Part shown: positions 19,849-28,985 of the stretch, one piece after another | Layout of the letters: the number at the start of each line of letters is the position of its first letter | How positions within the stretch are numbered: the stretch's first letter is position 1 | NCBI RefSeq assembly: GCF_000227745.2 | Contig: NC_018012.1 | Location: forward strand, 2,092,501 to 2,156,500 | Reading direction: 5' to 3' | Length of the DNA: 64,000 nucleotides | Source: Thiocystis violascens DSM 198 | Lineage (GTDB): Bacteria; Pseudomonadota; Gammaproteobacteria; Chromatiales; Chromatiaceae | The notes under the pieces: model-generated | The model's database searches: none | Seen by the model: the letters and a program-made list of their open reading frames with translations, nothing else | What the model was told of the DNA's origin: nothing | Made by a program: the position numbers and the translations under genes

Positions 19849-21225
19849 TCAAGGACGACGGGCACTGGCTTGGACGCCGTCGAGTTTACCCGAAACCGCC
19901 TCGGTCATGCTGGACGCGCATGCCGTCGTCAGATTCCGGCACCGCGTCTCGCGCACGAAGAGAGCCGCCGCCAGACCCAGCAGGGCGAAACCGCTGGAAA
20001 GCCACAGGCCGTGGCGATAATCGCTCAGGGCGTACTGACGGACCCCATCGACCAGCGCGCCGTCCCAGGTGAGATCCAGCGTCCAGCCGAAAGCCGGCTG
20101 CAAAATCGCCGCCCCAAGAAAGAGCCCGGTGTTGACCAGCGCGATGGCCATGCCCGCCACGCCGGGCGGCACCACCTCCTTGGCCGCGGCATAGCCCACC
20201 ACGAACCCGCCAGCGGCGAAACCGAGCAGCGCATAGAGCGTCAACCCGCTCCAGCCCGGCCCCCAGGGCAGTAGAATCAGCGCCAGCCAGACCAGCACCG
20301 AGAGCCCGCTAGCCCCGACGATGACCGGCTTGCGCCGACCCAGATGGTCCGACAGCCAACCCATGACGAAGCAGCCAAGCGCGAAACCGGTCAGGGCGGC
20401 GGTGGTATAGAGCGACGCCTCGGTCCGCGCCAGCCCGAAACCGTCGCGCATCAGCGGCACGCCCCAGAGTCCGGCGAAGGCGAAGAGGCTGCCGGTGACT
20501 CCGAACATCATAAAGAAGCTGGGCCAGACCGCGCGCGTGGCAAAGACCCCGCGCAGATCGTGCAGCCAGTGACGATGGCGCGCGGGATGTGCCGGCAATC
20601 CCTCCAACTCGCGCACCGAGGGCAGACCCGCGTCCTCCGGCCGGCTGCGCACGAATAGCGCGGTCAGCAGCGCGATGAGCACGGACAGGATACCGATCCC
20701 GACGAAAACATGACGCCAGGAGGCGGCGACGAGCAGGACCGCCAGCGGACCGGCGGCCAGGATGGAGCCGATGTTGCCGAGCAGGAGCGTCAGCCCGCTG
20801 ATCGCGCCGTAGGAGCGTTCGCTGAACCATTGGGTGTTGGAGCGCATGAGTCCGACGAAGACCACCGAGACCCCGAGCCCGACCAGAAAGCGGCCGGTCG
20901 CGGCGGCATCGAAGGTCTCGGCGACCCCGAACAGGATCGAACCGGCCCCCGCCACCAGACAGCCCAGCGCCACCCCGACGCGCGTCCCCAGGGTATCCGC
21001 CAGCACCCCGGCGGGGATCTGCATGGCGGTGTAGATGTAGTAATACATCGCCGCCAGCGAACCGAGCGCCGCCCCGCTGGTCTGGAAGCTGGCCATCAGA
21101 TCCGCCGCCACCACGCCCGGCGCCATGCGGTGAAAATACACCGTCATATAGGCCAGGATCAGGATGGCGAAGATGCTCCAGCGCAGACGCCGGAAGCGTC
21201 TCGAGTCGGCGGATTCGATAGGCAT
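19849..21225 (-). CDS. Major facilitator superfamily transporter
   Basis: About 458 residues with twelve hydrophobic spans. It carries the motif-A-like loop between spans 2 and 3 (GVLADTLGTRVGVALG) and the repeat after span 8 (GWLSDHLGRRKPVIVGA). The N-terminus FAILILAYMTVYFHRMAPGV resembles the anion:cation symporter and nitrate/oxalate-type branches. Substrate unknown. The open frame runs back to 21678, but that part is only translated repeat DNA; ATG 21225 starts the real protein. The C-terminus may likewise be extended into a repeat, since 19750-19830 carries family-1 fragments. Confidence 0.85.
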   Translation of the reverse strand: MPIESADSRRFRRLRWSIFAILILAYMTVYFHRMAPGVVAADLMASFQTSGAALGSLAAMYYYIYTAMQIPAGVLADTLGTRVGVALGCLVAGAGSILFGVAETFDAAATGRFLVGLGVSVVFVGLMRSNTQWFSERSYGAISGLTLLLGNIGSILAAGPLAVLLVAASWRHVFVGIGILSVLIALLTALFVRSRPEDAGLPSVRELEGLPAHPARHRHWLHDLRGVFATRAVWPSFFMMFGVTGSLFAFAGLWGVPLMRDGFGLARTEASLYTTAALTGFALGCFVMGWLSDHLGRRKPVIVGASGLSVLVWLALILLPWGPGWSGLTLYALLGFAAGGFVVGYAAAKEVVPPGVAGMAIALVNTGLFLGAAILQPAFGWTLDLTWDGALVDGVRQYALSDYRHGLWLSSGFALLGLAAALFVRETRCRNLTTACASSMTEAVSGKLDGVQASARRP

Positions 21226-21300
21226 GACGGGCCTCTGGTCTGGACCGGGAGGTACGCCCGCCCGCCAGCGGTTTTTGGATGGCGCTATGTTACACGACGC

Positions 21301-21840
21301 CGCCTGCCTGAAGCCGTTCGTGGTGAGATCCTGAAGCCGTTCGTGGTGAGGCCCTGAAGCCGTTCGTGGTGAAGCCCTGAAGCCGTTCGTGGTGAGGCCC
21401 TGAAGCCGTTCGTGGTGAGGCCCTCGAACCACGAACGGCTTCGCACGCCCAGCGTCCCAGATTTCCCGTCCGTCCTTCGACCCTTCGACAAGCCTGTCCT
21501 GAGCGAAGCCGAAGGGCTCAGGACTCAGGACGAACGGGAAATCCTCCGAGCGTTTGACCGACCGACCGACCGCCCACCGCCCCCTGCCTGAAGCCGTTCG
21601 TGGTGAGTTTGTCGAACCATGAACGGCTTCAGGCGCCGAGGCCCGGATTTCCCGTCCGTCCCATTCGACTGGGCTCATGACAGGCTTCGACCCTTCGACC
21701 CTTCGACAAGCCTGTCCTGAGCGAAGCCGAAGGGCTCAGGACTCAGGACTCAGGACTCAGGACTCAGGACTCAGGACTCAGGACTCAAGACTCAAGACTC
21801 AAGACTCAGGACGAACGGGAAATCCTCCGAGCGTTTCGAT
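21301..21840. repeat. Family-1 repeat array with a 7-bp microsatellite
   Basis: Five tandem ctgaagccgttcgtggtga units (21308-21420) end in the inverted arm ccacgaacggcttc. The tag ttcgacaagcctgtcctgag follows, then a second hairpin set at 21590-21660 and at least ten copies of the heptamer aggactc (21735-21815, some as aagactc). The region upstream of rnfA (21226-22161) holds no supported gene. Confidence 0.9.
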
Positions 21841-21974
21841 AACCCTACCGCACCTCGGTTGTAGCAAGAAAGCGCGTGGCGTATTCTCCTGAGGCGATTT
21901 TTGGGAAAGCCATAACCGGATTGCCTCGGTTCGCGGCGACATTGCTGGCGCTCGCGGCGACCCTGCAGCCATTC

Positions 21975-22070
21975 GTGGCGACATTGAAACCGTTCGTGGT
22001 GAGTCCTGAGCCCTTCGGCTTCGCTCAGGACAGGCTTGTCGAAGGGTCGAACCATGAACAGCTTCCATGT
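21975..22070. repeat. Family-1 repeat fragment upstream of rnfA
   Basis: It has gaaaccgttcgtggtgag, the tag cctgagcccttcggcttcgc and a diverged inverted arm ccatgaacagcttc, about 90 bp before rnfA. Any rnf promoter is within or just after this repeat. Confidence 0.75.
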
Positions 22071-22161
22071 CACCCCCAGGAGCGCGATCGACCGGAAATC
22101 GCCCAGGAACCCGACCGACCTCACCCCTGTCTCCAAACCGCCCCGTATCTGACGAGACCGC

Positions 22162-22743
22162 ATGACTGAATACGCGCTCATCCTGGTCGGCACAGTCCTG
22201 GTCAACAACTTCGTGCTGGTCAAATTTCTCGGGCTCTGCCCCTTCATGGGCGTCTCCAAGAAACTGGAAACCGCCACCGGGATGGGACTGGCGACGACCT
22301 TCGTGATGACCCTCTCCTCGTTCATCGCCTGGCTGGTCGATCGCTACCTGCTCGTCCCGCTCGACATCGAATATCTGCGCACCATCGCCTTCATCCTGGT
22401 CATCGCCGCCGTGGTCCAATTCACCGAGACGGTCATGCGCAAGACCAGCCCGATGCTCTATCAGGTGCTGGGCATCTTTTTGCCGCTGATCACGACCAAC
22501 TGCGCCGTGCTCGGCGTCGCGCTGCTGAATCAGCAGTCGGAACACACCCTGGTCGAGGCGCTCCTGTCCGGTTTCGGCGCCGCCGTGGGCTTCTCGCTGG
22601 TGCTGACCCTGTTTGCCGGAATCCGCGAACGGGTCGCCGTCGCGGATGTGCCCGAACCCTTCCAGGGCAGCGCCATCGCCTTGATCACCGCCGGTCTGAT
22701 GTCGCTCGCCTTCATGGGCTTCGCCGGACTGGTCGCGAACTGA
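22162..22743 (+). CDS. rnfA: Electron transport complex subunit RnfA
   Basis: An integral membrane subunit of the Rnf complex, which couples ferredoxin:NAD+ electron transfer to ion movement and feeds electrons to nitrogenase in phototrophs. The 193-residue product has six spans and the hallmark [18 protein letters not shown] with the conserved Cys for the membrane iron-sulfur cluster, mirrored by [13 protein letters not shown]. First gene of rnfABCDGE. Confidence 0.97.
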   Translation: MTEYALILVGTVLVNNFVLVKFLGLCPFMGVSKKLETATGMGLATTFVMTLSSFIAWLVDRYLLVPLDIEYLRTIAFILVIAAVVQFTETVMRKTSPMLYQVLGIFLPLITTNCAVLGVALLNQQSEHTLVEALLSGFGAAVGFSLVLTLFAGIRERVAVADVPEPFQGSAIALITAGLMSLAFMGFAGLVAN

Positions 22744-22754
22744 GCCGCGCCCGG

Positions 22755-23327
22755 ATGCTGACCGCCATCCTCGCCATCGCCGCGCTTGCCGTCGTCTTCG
22801 GGGTTCTGCTCGGATATTCGGCGATCCGTTTTCAGGTCGCGGGCAATCCCATCGCCGATCAGATCGACAAGCTGCTGCCCCAGACCCAATGCGGACAATG
22901 CGGCTATCCCGGCTGTCGCCCCTACGCGGAGGCGATCGCCCGGGGCGAGGCCGATCTCAATCTCTGCCTGCCCGGCGGCGAGGCAACGACACTGGCGCTG
23001 GCGGACCTGCTCGGACGCGAGGCGGTCGCCCCCAGCACCCGGAAGAAACACCCGGCCGTCGCGGTCATCGATCCGCAATCCTGCATCGGCTGCACGCTCT
23101 GTCTCCAGACCTGTCCGGTGGACGCCATCATTGGCGCGGCCAAGCAGCTGCATGGCGTCCTCGCCTCCGAGTGCACGGGCTGCGAACTCTGCCTGCCGCC
23201 CTGCCCGGTGAACTGCATCCGCATGGTTCCGGTGTCCGAGGATATCCCCCATTGGCGCTGGCCCTATCCCGGCGAACCGCCCGATGTGGAATCCGACGCG
23301 CAACCCGAACGGCGGGAGGCTGCCTGA
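22755..23327 (+). CDS. rnfB: Electron transport complex subunit RnfB
   Basis: An iron-sulfur subunit that accepts electrons from ferredoxin. A single N-terminal span ([20 protein letters not shown]) is followed by the Fe-S motif [16 protein letters not shown] and two ferredoxin motifs, [16 protein letters not shown] and [16 protein letters not shown]. The 190-residue length is normal. It follows rnfA by 11 bp, and its stop overlaps rnfC (ATGA). Confidence 0.97.
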   Translation: MLTAILAIAALAVVFGVLLGYSAIRFQVAGNPIADQIDKLLPQTQCGQCGYPGCRPYAEAIARGEADLNLCLPGGEATTLALADLLGREAVAPSTRKKHPAVAVIDPQSCIGCTLCLQTCPVDAIIGAAKQLHGVLASECTGCELCLPPCPVNCIRMVPVSEDIPHWRWPYPGEPPDVESDAQPERREAA

Positions 23328-24922
23328 TGGCTCTCGCGCGCCTGCGCTCCGTGCCTTGGTTCGGCGCCAACCGCCGGCTCTGGACCTTCCATGGCGGCAT
23401 CCATATCCCGGACGAAAAGGCGCTGTCGAATGCCGCGCCGGTCGAGCTTGCGCCACTACCCCGGTTTCTCGTCATCCCGCTGCAACAGCATCTTGGCGCC
23501 CCGGCCCGCCCCCTGGTTGGCGTCGGCGAGCGTGTGTTTAAGGGCCAGACCATCGCCGAAGCCAACGGCTACATCAGCGCCCCGGTGCATGCGTCGAGTT
23601 CGGGCATCCTGATCGCGATCGAGGAACGTCCGGTCGCGCATCCCTCGGGGCTCTCCGCCCTGTGCGCGGTGATCGAGACCGATGGCGAGGACACCTGGGC
23701 CGAGCTTCCGCCGCCCCTGCCCGACTACCCCCGGCTCGATCCGCAAATCGTGCGCGAGCGCATCCGCTGGGCCGGCGTGGTCGGCATGGGCGGCGCGACC
23801 TTCCCGACCCACGTCAAGCTCAGCCCCGGAACCGACCGCGAGATCCAGACCCTGATCCTCAACGGTGCCGAGTGCGAGCCCTATATCACCTGCGATGACC
23901 GCCTGATGCGCGAGCATGGCCATCGGATCCTGGAGGGCGCGCGGATCATGCGTCATCTGCTCGGAGCCGCGCGGGTGTTGATCGGGATCGAGGACAACAA
24001 ACCGGAGGCCATCGCGGCCCTGCGCGACGCCCTCTCCGAGACGGATCTGCGCGACGCCACCGAGGTCGTCCCCATCCCCACGCTTTATCCGAGCGGCGGC
24101 GAGAAGCAGCTCATCCGCATCCTGACCGGCCGCGAGGTACCGACCCAGGGACTTCCGGCGCACATCGGGATGGTCTGCCAGAACGTCGCCTCGGCGGCGG
24201 CGGTCGCCGACGCGGTACTGGAAGGGCGCCCGCTGATCTCGCGGATCGTCACCGTGACGGGTCGGGCCATCGCCGCCCCGCGTAACCTGGAGGTCCGCAT
24301 CGGCACGCCCGCCAGCGCATTGATCGCGCACTGCGGCGGCTACCGCGAGACACCTCGCAAACTGATTTGCGGCGGCCCCATGATGGGCTTCGCGCTGAGT
24401 CATCCCGAGGCTCCCCTGACCAAGGGAACCAACTGTCTGCTGGCCCTGACCGCCGCCGAGAGCCCCGATCCTGGCCCCCCGCTGGCCTGCATCCGCTGCG
24501 GTCGCTGCGCCGATGTCTGCCCGGCCAAGTTGTTGCCTCAACAGTTATATTGGCACGCCCGCGCCAAGGATCTCGACCGCGTCCAGGACTACAACCTGTT
24601 CGACTGCATCGAGTGCGGCTGCTGCGCCCAGGTCTGCCCGAGTCACATCCCGCTGGTCCAGTATTACCGCTACGCCAAGACCGAGGTGTATGCGCGCGAG
24701 CAGGAAAAACGCAAGGCCGAACAGGCCCGCGCCCGTCACGAGGCCAAACAGGCGCGACTGGAACGGCAGGAACACGAGCGCCAAGACCGTCTGCGCAGGC
24801 AGAAAGCGGCGCTTGAAGCCAAGCCGTCGCCGGACGCGGCTAGCGAGGATCCGCGCAAGGCCATGATCGAAGCCGCCCGCCAGCGGGTTGCGGCGAAGAA
24901 GGCCGCCACGCCGGGGGATTAA
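23326..24922 (+). CDS. rnfC: Electron transport complex subunit RnfC
   Basis: The NAD(H)- and FMN-binding peripheral subunit, related to NuoF. The 531-residue product has the Rnf N-terminal domain (GGIHIPDEKALS), the nucleotide-binding GMGGATFPTHVKL and NGAECEPYITCDDRLM, then two 4Fe-4S motifs, CIRCGRCADVCPAKLLP and CIECGCCAQVCPSHIPL. It ends in a charged coiled tail (EKRKAEQARARHEAKQARLE). The start overlaps the rnfB stop. It is followed not by rnfD directly but by 1.16 kb of repeats. Confidence 0.96.
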
Positions 24923-26081
24923 GGGGCAAGGGGCAAGGGGCAAGGGGCAAGGGGCAAGGGGCAAGGGGCAAGGGGCAAGGGTTTGAACCTGAAACCGTTC
25001 GTAGTTCGTAGTTCCCCTGAAGCCGTTCGTGGTGTGCCTGAAACCGTTCGTGGTATGCCTGAAGCCGTTCGTGGTGTGCCTGAAGCCGTGTGCCTGAAGC
25101 CGTTCGTGGTATGCCTGAAGCCGTGTGCCTGAAGCCGTGTGCCTGAAGCCGTTCGTGGTGTGCCTGAAGCCGTTCGTGGTGTGCCTGAAGCCGTTCGTGG
25201 TGTGCCTGAAGCCGTTCGTGGTGAGGCTCTCGAACCATGAACGGCTTCATGCGCCGAGGCCCAGGATTTCCCGCCCGTCCTTCGACCCTTCGACAAGCTC
25301 AGGACTCAGGACGAACGGGAAATCCTACGGATGTTTTTCTGGCGGACTGGTTGGCTGGCTTGAAGCCCGCGCCGAGGCTCGCCTGAAACCGTTCGTGGCG
25401 CCCCCGAAACCGTTCGTGGTATGCCTGAAGCCGTTCGTGGTGTGCCTGAAGCCGTTTGTGGTATGCCTGAAGCCGTTTGTGGTATGCCTGAAGCCGTTTG
25501 TGGTATGCCTGAAGCCGTTCGTGGTATGCCTGAAGTAGTTCATGGTATGCCTGAAGCCGTTTGTGGTATGCCTGAAGCCGTTCGTGGTATGCCTGAAGCC
25601 GTTCGTGGTGAGGCTCTCGAACCATGAACGGCTTCACGCGCCGAGGCCCGGATTTCCCGCCCGTCCTTCGATAAACTCAGGACGAACGGGAAATCCTACG
25701 GATGTTTTTCTGGCGGACTGGTTGGCTGGCTTGAAGCCCGCGCCGAGGCTCGCCTGAAACCGTTCGTGGCGCCCCCGAAACCGTTCGTGGTATGCCTGAA
25801 GCCGTTCGTGGTATGCCTGAAGCCGTTTGTGGTATGCCTGAAGCCGTTCGTGGTATGCCTGAAGCCGTTCGTGGTATGCCTGAAGCCGTTCGTGGTGAGG
25901 CTCTCGAACCATGAACGGCTTCACGCGCCGAGACCCGGATTTCCCGCCCGTCCTTCGATAAACTCAGGACGAACGGGAAATCCTTCGGACGTCAGGACGA
26001 ACGGGAAATCCTTCGGACGTTCGGCGATCTGATCAAGGCCGACAACTGAACACTGAAAACGACCAACTCCCAAAAAACCAA
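24923..26081. repeat. 1.16-kb repeat array splitting the rnf operon
   Basis: It opens with about eight copies of the heptamer aggggca (24922-24980). Then come three blocks of a 21-bp tandem unit with core gaagccgttcgtggt (about 25015-25220, 25385-25610, 25755-25900), each closed by the inverted arm accatgaacggcttca and the companion ggatttcccgcccgtcc/gaacgggaaatcc hairpin. A larger duplication of period 371 bp repeats aatcctacggatgtttttct at 25321 and 25692. Because 21 is a multiple of three and the unit has no stop in several frames, long false open frames occur on both strands. Confidence 0.95.
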
Positions 26082-27122
26082 ATGAAACCCGCCATCGCCT
26101 CTTCCCCCCATGTCCCCCGCGTCAACCGGGTCGACCGCGTCATGCTGGACGTGCTGCTGGCGCTGGTGCCGGGTATCCTGGCCATGACCTGGTATTTCGG
26201 CTGGGGCCTGCCGATCAACATCGCGCTGGCCGTCACCTTCGCCGTCCTCGCCGAAGCCGCGGTGATGACCGCGCGCGGACGTCCTGCCCTGCCCGCCATC
26301 GGCGATCTCAGCGCCGTGGTCACCGCCGTGCTCTTCGCCATCTCGGTGCCGCCCACCCTGCCCTGGTGGCTGACCCTGATCGGGATGCTGTTCGCGATCG
26401 TGCTGGTCAAGCAACTCTACGGCGGCATCGGCTACAACCCCTTCAATCCCGCCATGGCGGCCTATGTGTTCCTGCTGATCTCCTATCCGGTCGCCATGAC
26501 CGCCTGGACCGCGCCCAACCTCTTGGCCGAACATACGTTTTCGTTCCTGGAATCACTGCGGCTGATCCTGGACGGCAGCCCGCCGGCTGGACTGACCTGG
26601 GACGCCATCACCTCGGCGACGCCGCTCGACGAGATGCGCGGCAAACTCGATCTCGGCATGACGATCGACGCGATTCGCCAAAGCCCGCTGTGGGGCGATT
26701 TCGGCGGTCGCGGCTGGGAGTGGGTCGCCAACGGGTTCCTGCTCGGCGGGCTCTATCTGCTGTGGCGGCGGATCGTTCCCTGGCAGATCCCGGTGTCGAT
26801 GCTGCTCGCCCTGACGGTCTGCGCCGGACTCTTCTGGCTCGTCGATCCGCAAACGCATCCCTCTCCGGCCTTCCATCTCTTCAGCGGCGCGGCCATTCTG
26901 GGCGCCTTCTTCATCGCCACCGACCCGGTCACCGCCTGCACCACCCGCAAGGGCCAACTGATCTTCGGGGCGAGCATCGGCGCGCTCCTCTTTATCATCC
27001 GCACCTGGGGCGGCTATCCGGACGCCGTGGCCTTCGCGGTCCTGTTGATGAACATCGCCGCCCCGACCATCGACTACTACACGCAACCCCGTGTCTTCGG
27101 GCACGGCGGAGAACCCCGATGA
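26082..27122 (+). CDS. rnfD: Electron transport complex subunit RnfD
   Basis: A membrane subunit homologous to NqrB, with covalently bound FMN. It is 346 residues with about nine spans. The conserved GGIGYNPFNPAMAAYVFLL and the region ATDPVTACTTRKGQLIFG, where a Thr carries FMN in the family, are present. The end overlaps rnfG by ATGA. Transcription from an rnfA promoter must cross the 1.16-kb repeat array. Confidence 0.96.
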   Translation: MKPAIASSPHVPRVNRVDRVMLDVLLALVPGILAMTWYFGWGLPINIALAVTFAVLAEAAVMTARGRPALPAIGDLSAVVTAVLFAISVPPTLPWWLTLIGMLFAIVLVKQLYGGIGYNPFNPAMAAYVFLLISYPVAMTAWTAPNLLAEHTFSFLESLRLILDGSPPAGLTWDAITSATPLDEMRGKLDLGMTIDAIRQSPLWGDFGGRGWEWVANGFLLGGLYLLWRRIVPWQIPVSMLLALTVCAGLFWLVDPQTHPSPAFHLFSGAAILGAFFIATDPVTACTTRKGQLIFGASIGALLFIIRTWGGYPDAVAFAVLLMNIAAPTIDYYTQPRVFGHGGEPR

Positions 27123-27772
27123 AGACCCACCCCATTCTGCTCGCCGGCGTCGTGCTCGGCAGTTTCGCCGTCACCGGCGTGGCCCTGGTGTCGGTCACCC
27201 ACGAGGCCGTCGACGCGCGGATCGCCGGCAACCAGCGCCAGGCCATGGAGCGCAAACTCGCGACCATCCTGCCGGCGGGACAATCGGATAACGATCCGCT
27301 GCGCGACACCCTAGAGGTCCAGGCGAAGGATCTTCTGGGCGCCGCCAAGACCCAGATCTATCGCGTGCGCAACGCCGACGCGCCGGTCGCGGTGGTCCTC
27401 GAACCCGTGGTTCCCGACGGCTACGCCGGCCCGATCCGGCTGCTGGTCTCGGTGCTGCGCGACGGCTCGCTCGGCGGGGTGCGCGTGCTCTCGCATCACG
27501 AAACGCCCGGTCTTGGCGACAAGATCGAAGAGGCCAAATCGGACTGGATTCTGAGCTTCAAGGGCAAATCGCTGACCGATCCGCCCCGCGAACGCTGGGC
27601 CGTCAAGCGTGACGGCGGCGCGTTCGACCAGTTCACCGGCGCCACCATCACGCCCCGCTCCATCGTCGGCGCGGTCAAGAACACCCTGCTCTATGTCGAG
27701 CGCCAGGGCGACGCGCTCTTCGCCCCCAGCGCGGCCACCGCGCCGACATCACCCTCACCGGAGGAATCCTGA
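27119..27772 (+). CDS. rnfG: Electron transport complex subunit RnfG
   Basis: A periplasmic flavoprotein subunit anchored by one N-terminal span (ILLAGVVLGSFAVTGVALVS). The covalent FMN motif S/TGAT is seen as DQFTGATITPRS (~175), preceded by HHETPGLGDKIEEAKSDW. About 217 residues. It overlaps rnfD at the 5' end and rnfE by one base at the 3' end. Confidence 0.96.
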   Translation: MKTHPILLAGVVLGSFAVTGVALVSVTHEAVDARIAGNQRQAMERKLATILPAGQSDNDPLRDTLEVQAKDLLGAAKTQIYRVRNADAPVAVVLEPVVPDGYAGPIRLLVSVLRDGSLGGVRVLSHHETPGLGDKIEEAKSDWILSFKGKSLTDPPRERWAVKRDGGAFDQFTGATITPRSIVGAVKNTLLYVERQGDALFAPSAATAPTSPSPEES

Positions 27773-28551
27773 TGTCAGACAACAAAGGCTATGACGCCAT
27801 CCTTGGCGAGGGGCTCTGGGGCAACAACCAGATGCTGGTCGCGCTGCTCGGACTCTGTCCGCTGCTCGCCACCACCACCTCGGCCACCAACGGACTTGGC
27901 ATGGGCATCGCCACCACCGCCGTCCTGACCTGCTCCAACGGCACCGTCTCGCTCGTCCGCCATCTGGTGCGCCCAGAGGTCCGGATTCCGGTCTTCGTCC
28001 TCGTGATCGCCTCCTTCGTCACCCTCGTCGAACTCCTCATGCAGGCGTTTTTCTACGAGCTATATCTGGTGCTAGGGCTTTTTATCTCGCTGATCGTCGT
28101 CAACTGCATCATCATCGGCCGCGCCGAATCCTTCGCCTCGAAAAACCGGCTGGACCGCGCCCTGCTCGACGGCCTCGCCGTGGGCCTCGGCGCGACGCTG
28201 GTCCTGACGACCCTCGGCGGTCTGCGCGAGCTAGCCGCGCAAGGCACGCTCTTCGACCAGATCCATCTGCTGCTTGGCGAGGGCGCCCGCGGGCTGACGC
28301 TACGGCTAGGCGACGACTTTCAGGGCGCCCTGATCGCGATCCTACCGCCCGGCGCCTTCATTGGATTAGGGTTGATGATCGCGTTTAAGAACCTGATCGA
28401 CCAGCGGCTCAAACGGCGTTCGCGTTCCCGTCCCATTCGACCGGGCTCAATGACAGGCTTCGTCCCCGCCCCCCCCGCCCGCTCGGATTGCCCGCGGGTC
28501 AGGAATAGAGCGAATTTCGGAAATCGCTTGATCAGGGGGCAAACCCCGTAG
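27772..28551 (+). CDS. rnfE: Electron transport complex subunit RnfE, with repeat-derived C-terminal extension
   Basis: The RnfA-like membrane subunit with six spans; conserved ENPxLVxxLGLCP-type start seen as GLWGNNQMLVALLGLCPLLA, and VVNCIIIGRAESFAS. Normal homology ends near residue 218 (AFKNLIDQRLKRR). The last ~40 residues (PIRPGSMTGF onward) are encoded by a family-1 repeat tag (cccattcgaccgggctca) and flanking DNA, so the original stop was lost or displaced. It is the last gene of the operon here; no rnfH was recognised. Confidence 0.93.
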   Translation: MSDNKGYDAILGEGLWGNNQMLVALLGLCPLLATTTSATNGLGMGIATTAVLTCSNGTVSLVRHLVRPEVRIPVFVLVIASFVTLVELLMQAFFYELYLVLGLFISLIVVNCIIIGRAESFASKNRLDRALLDGLAVGLGATLVLTTLGGLRELAAQGTLFDQIHLLLGEGARGLTLRLGDDFQGALIAILPPGAFIGLGLMIAFKNLIDQRLKRRSRSRPIRPGSMTGFVPAPPARSDCPRVRNRANFGNRLIRGQTP

Positions 28552-28985
28552 GAGCCCGCTTGCGGGCGACGGGGGATGCGGCCAAGCGATCAGATGCATC
28601 GGCGCGTCGGACGGTCGGTCGGTCGGTCGGTCGGTCGGTTGGACGGTGGATTTCCCGTTCGTCCTGAGGCTCTCGAAGCCTGTCATGAGCCCGGTCGAAT
28701 GGGACGGACGGGAAATCCGGGCCTCGGCGCGTGAAGCCGCTCGTGGTTCGAGAGCCTCACCACGAACGGCTTCAAATTCGTCCTGATGCGCTCGAAGGAT
28801 GGGACGGTGAGATGGCAGGAGGATTTCCCGTTCGTCCTGAGGCTCTCGAAGGACGGACGGGAAATCCAGGACGCTGGCGCGCGAAGCCGTTCGTGGTTCG
28901 AGGGCCTCACCACGAACGGCTTCTAGCCCTCACCACGAACACCTTCATCTGCCGCGCCGCGCTTCCAATAACCCCAAAAAAACTC
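28552..28985. repeat. Family-1 repeats between rnfE and hlyD
   Basis: It contains a gtcg/ggtc microsatellite (28608-28640), the gatttcccgttcgtcc/gacgggaaatcc hairpin twice and three gaagccg(c/t)tcgtggttcgag arms with ctcaccacgaacggcttc partners. No gene supported. Confidence 0.88.

Noticed and set aside
21226..21678. N-terminal extension of the MFS transporter up to 21678
   Set aside because: The extra 151 residues are only translated repeat DNA; the transporter starts naturally at ATG 21225.
25015..25900. A CRISPR array (short regularly spaced direct repeats)
   Set aside because: The units are contiguous 21-mers without unique spacers and no cas genes are present.
25015..25924. Long open frames in the 21-bp repeat array on both strands (for example 25125-25538, 25299-25637, 25634-25924)
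   Set aside because: They are translations of a stop-free 21-bp tandem repeat, with no ribosome binding site and no known domain.
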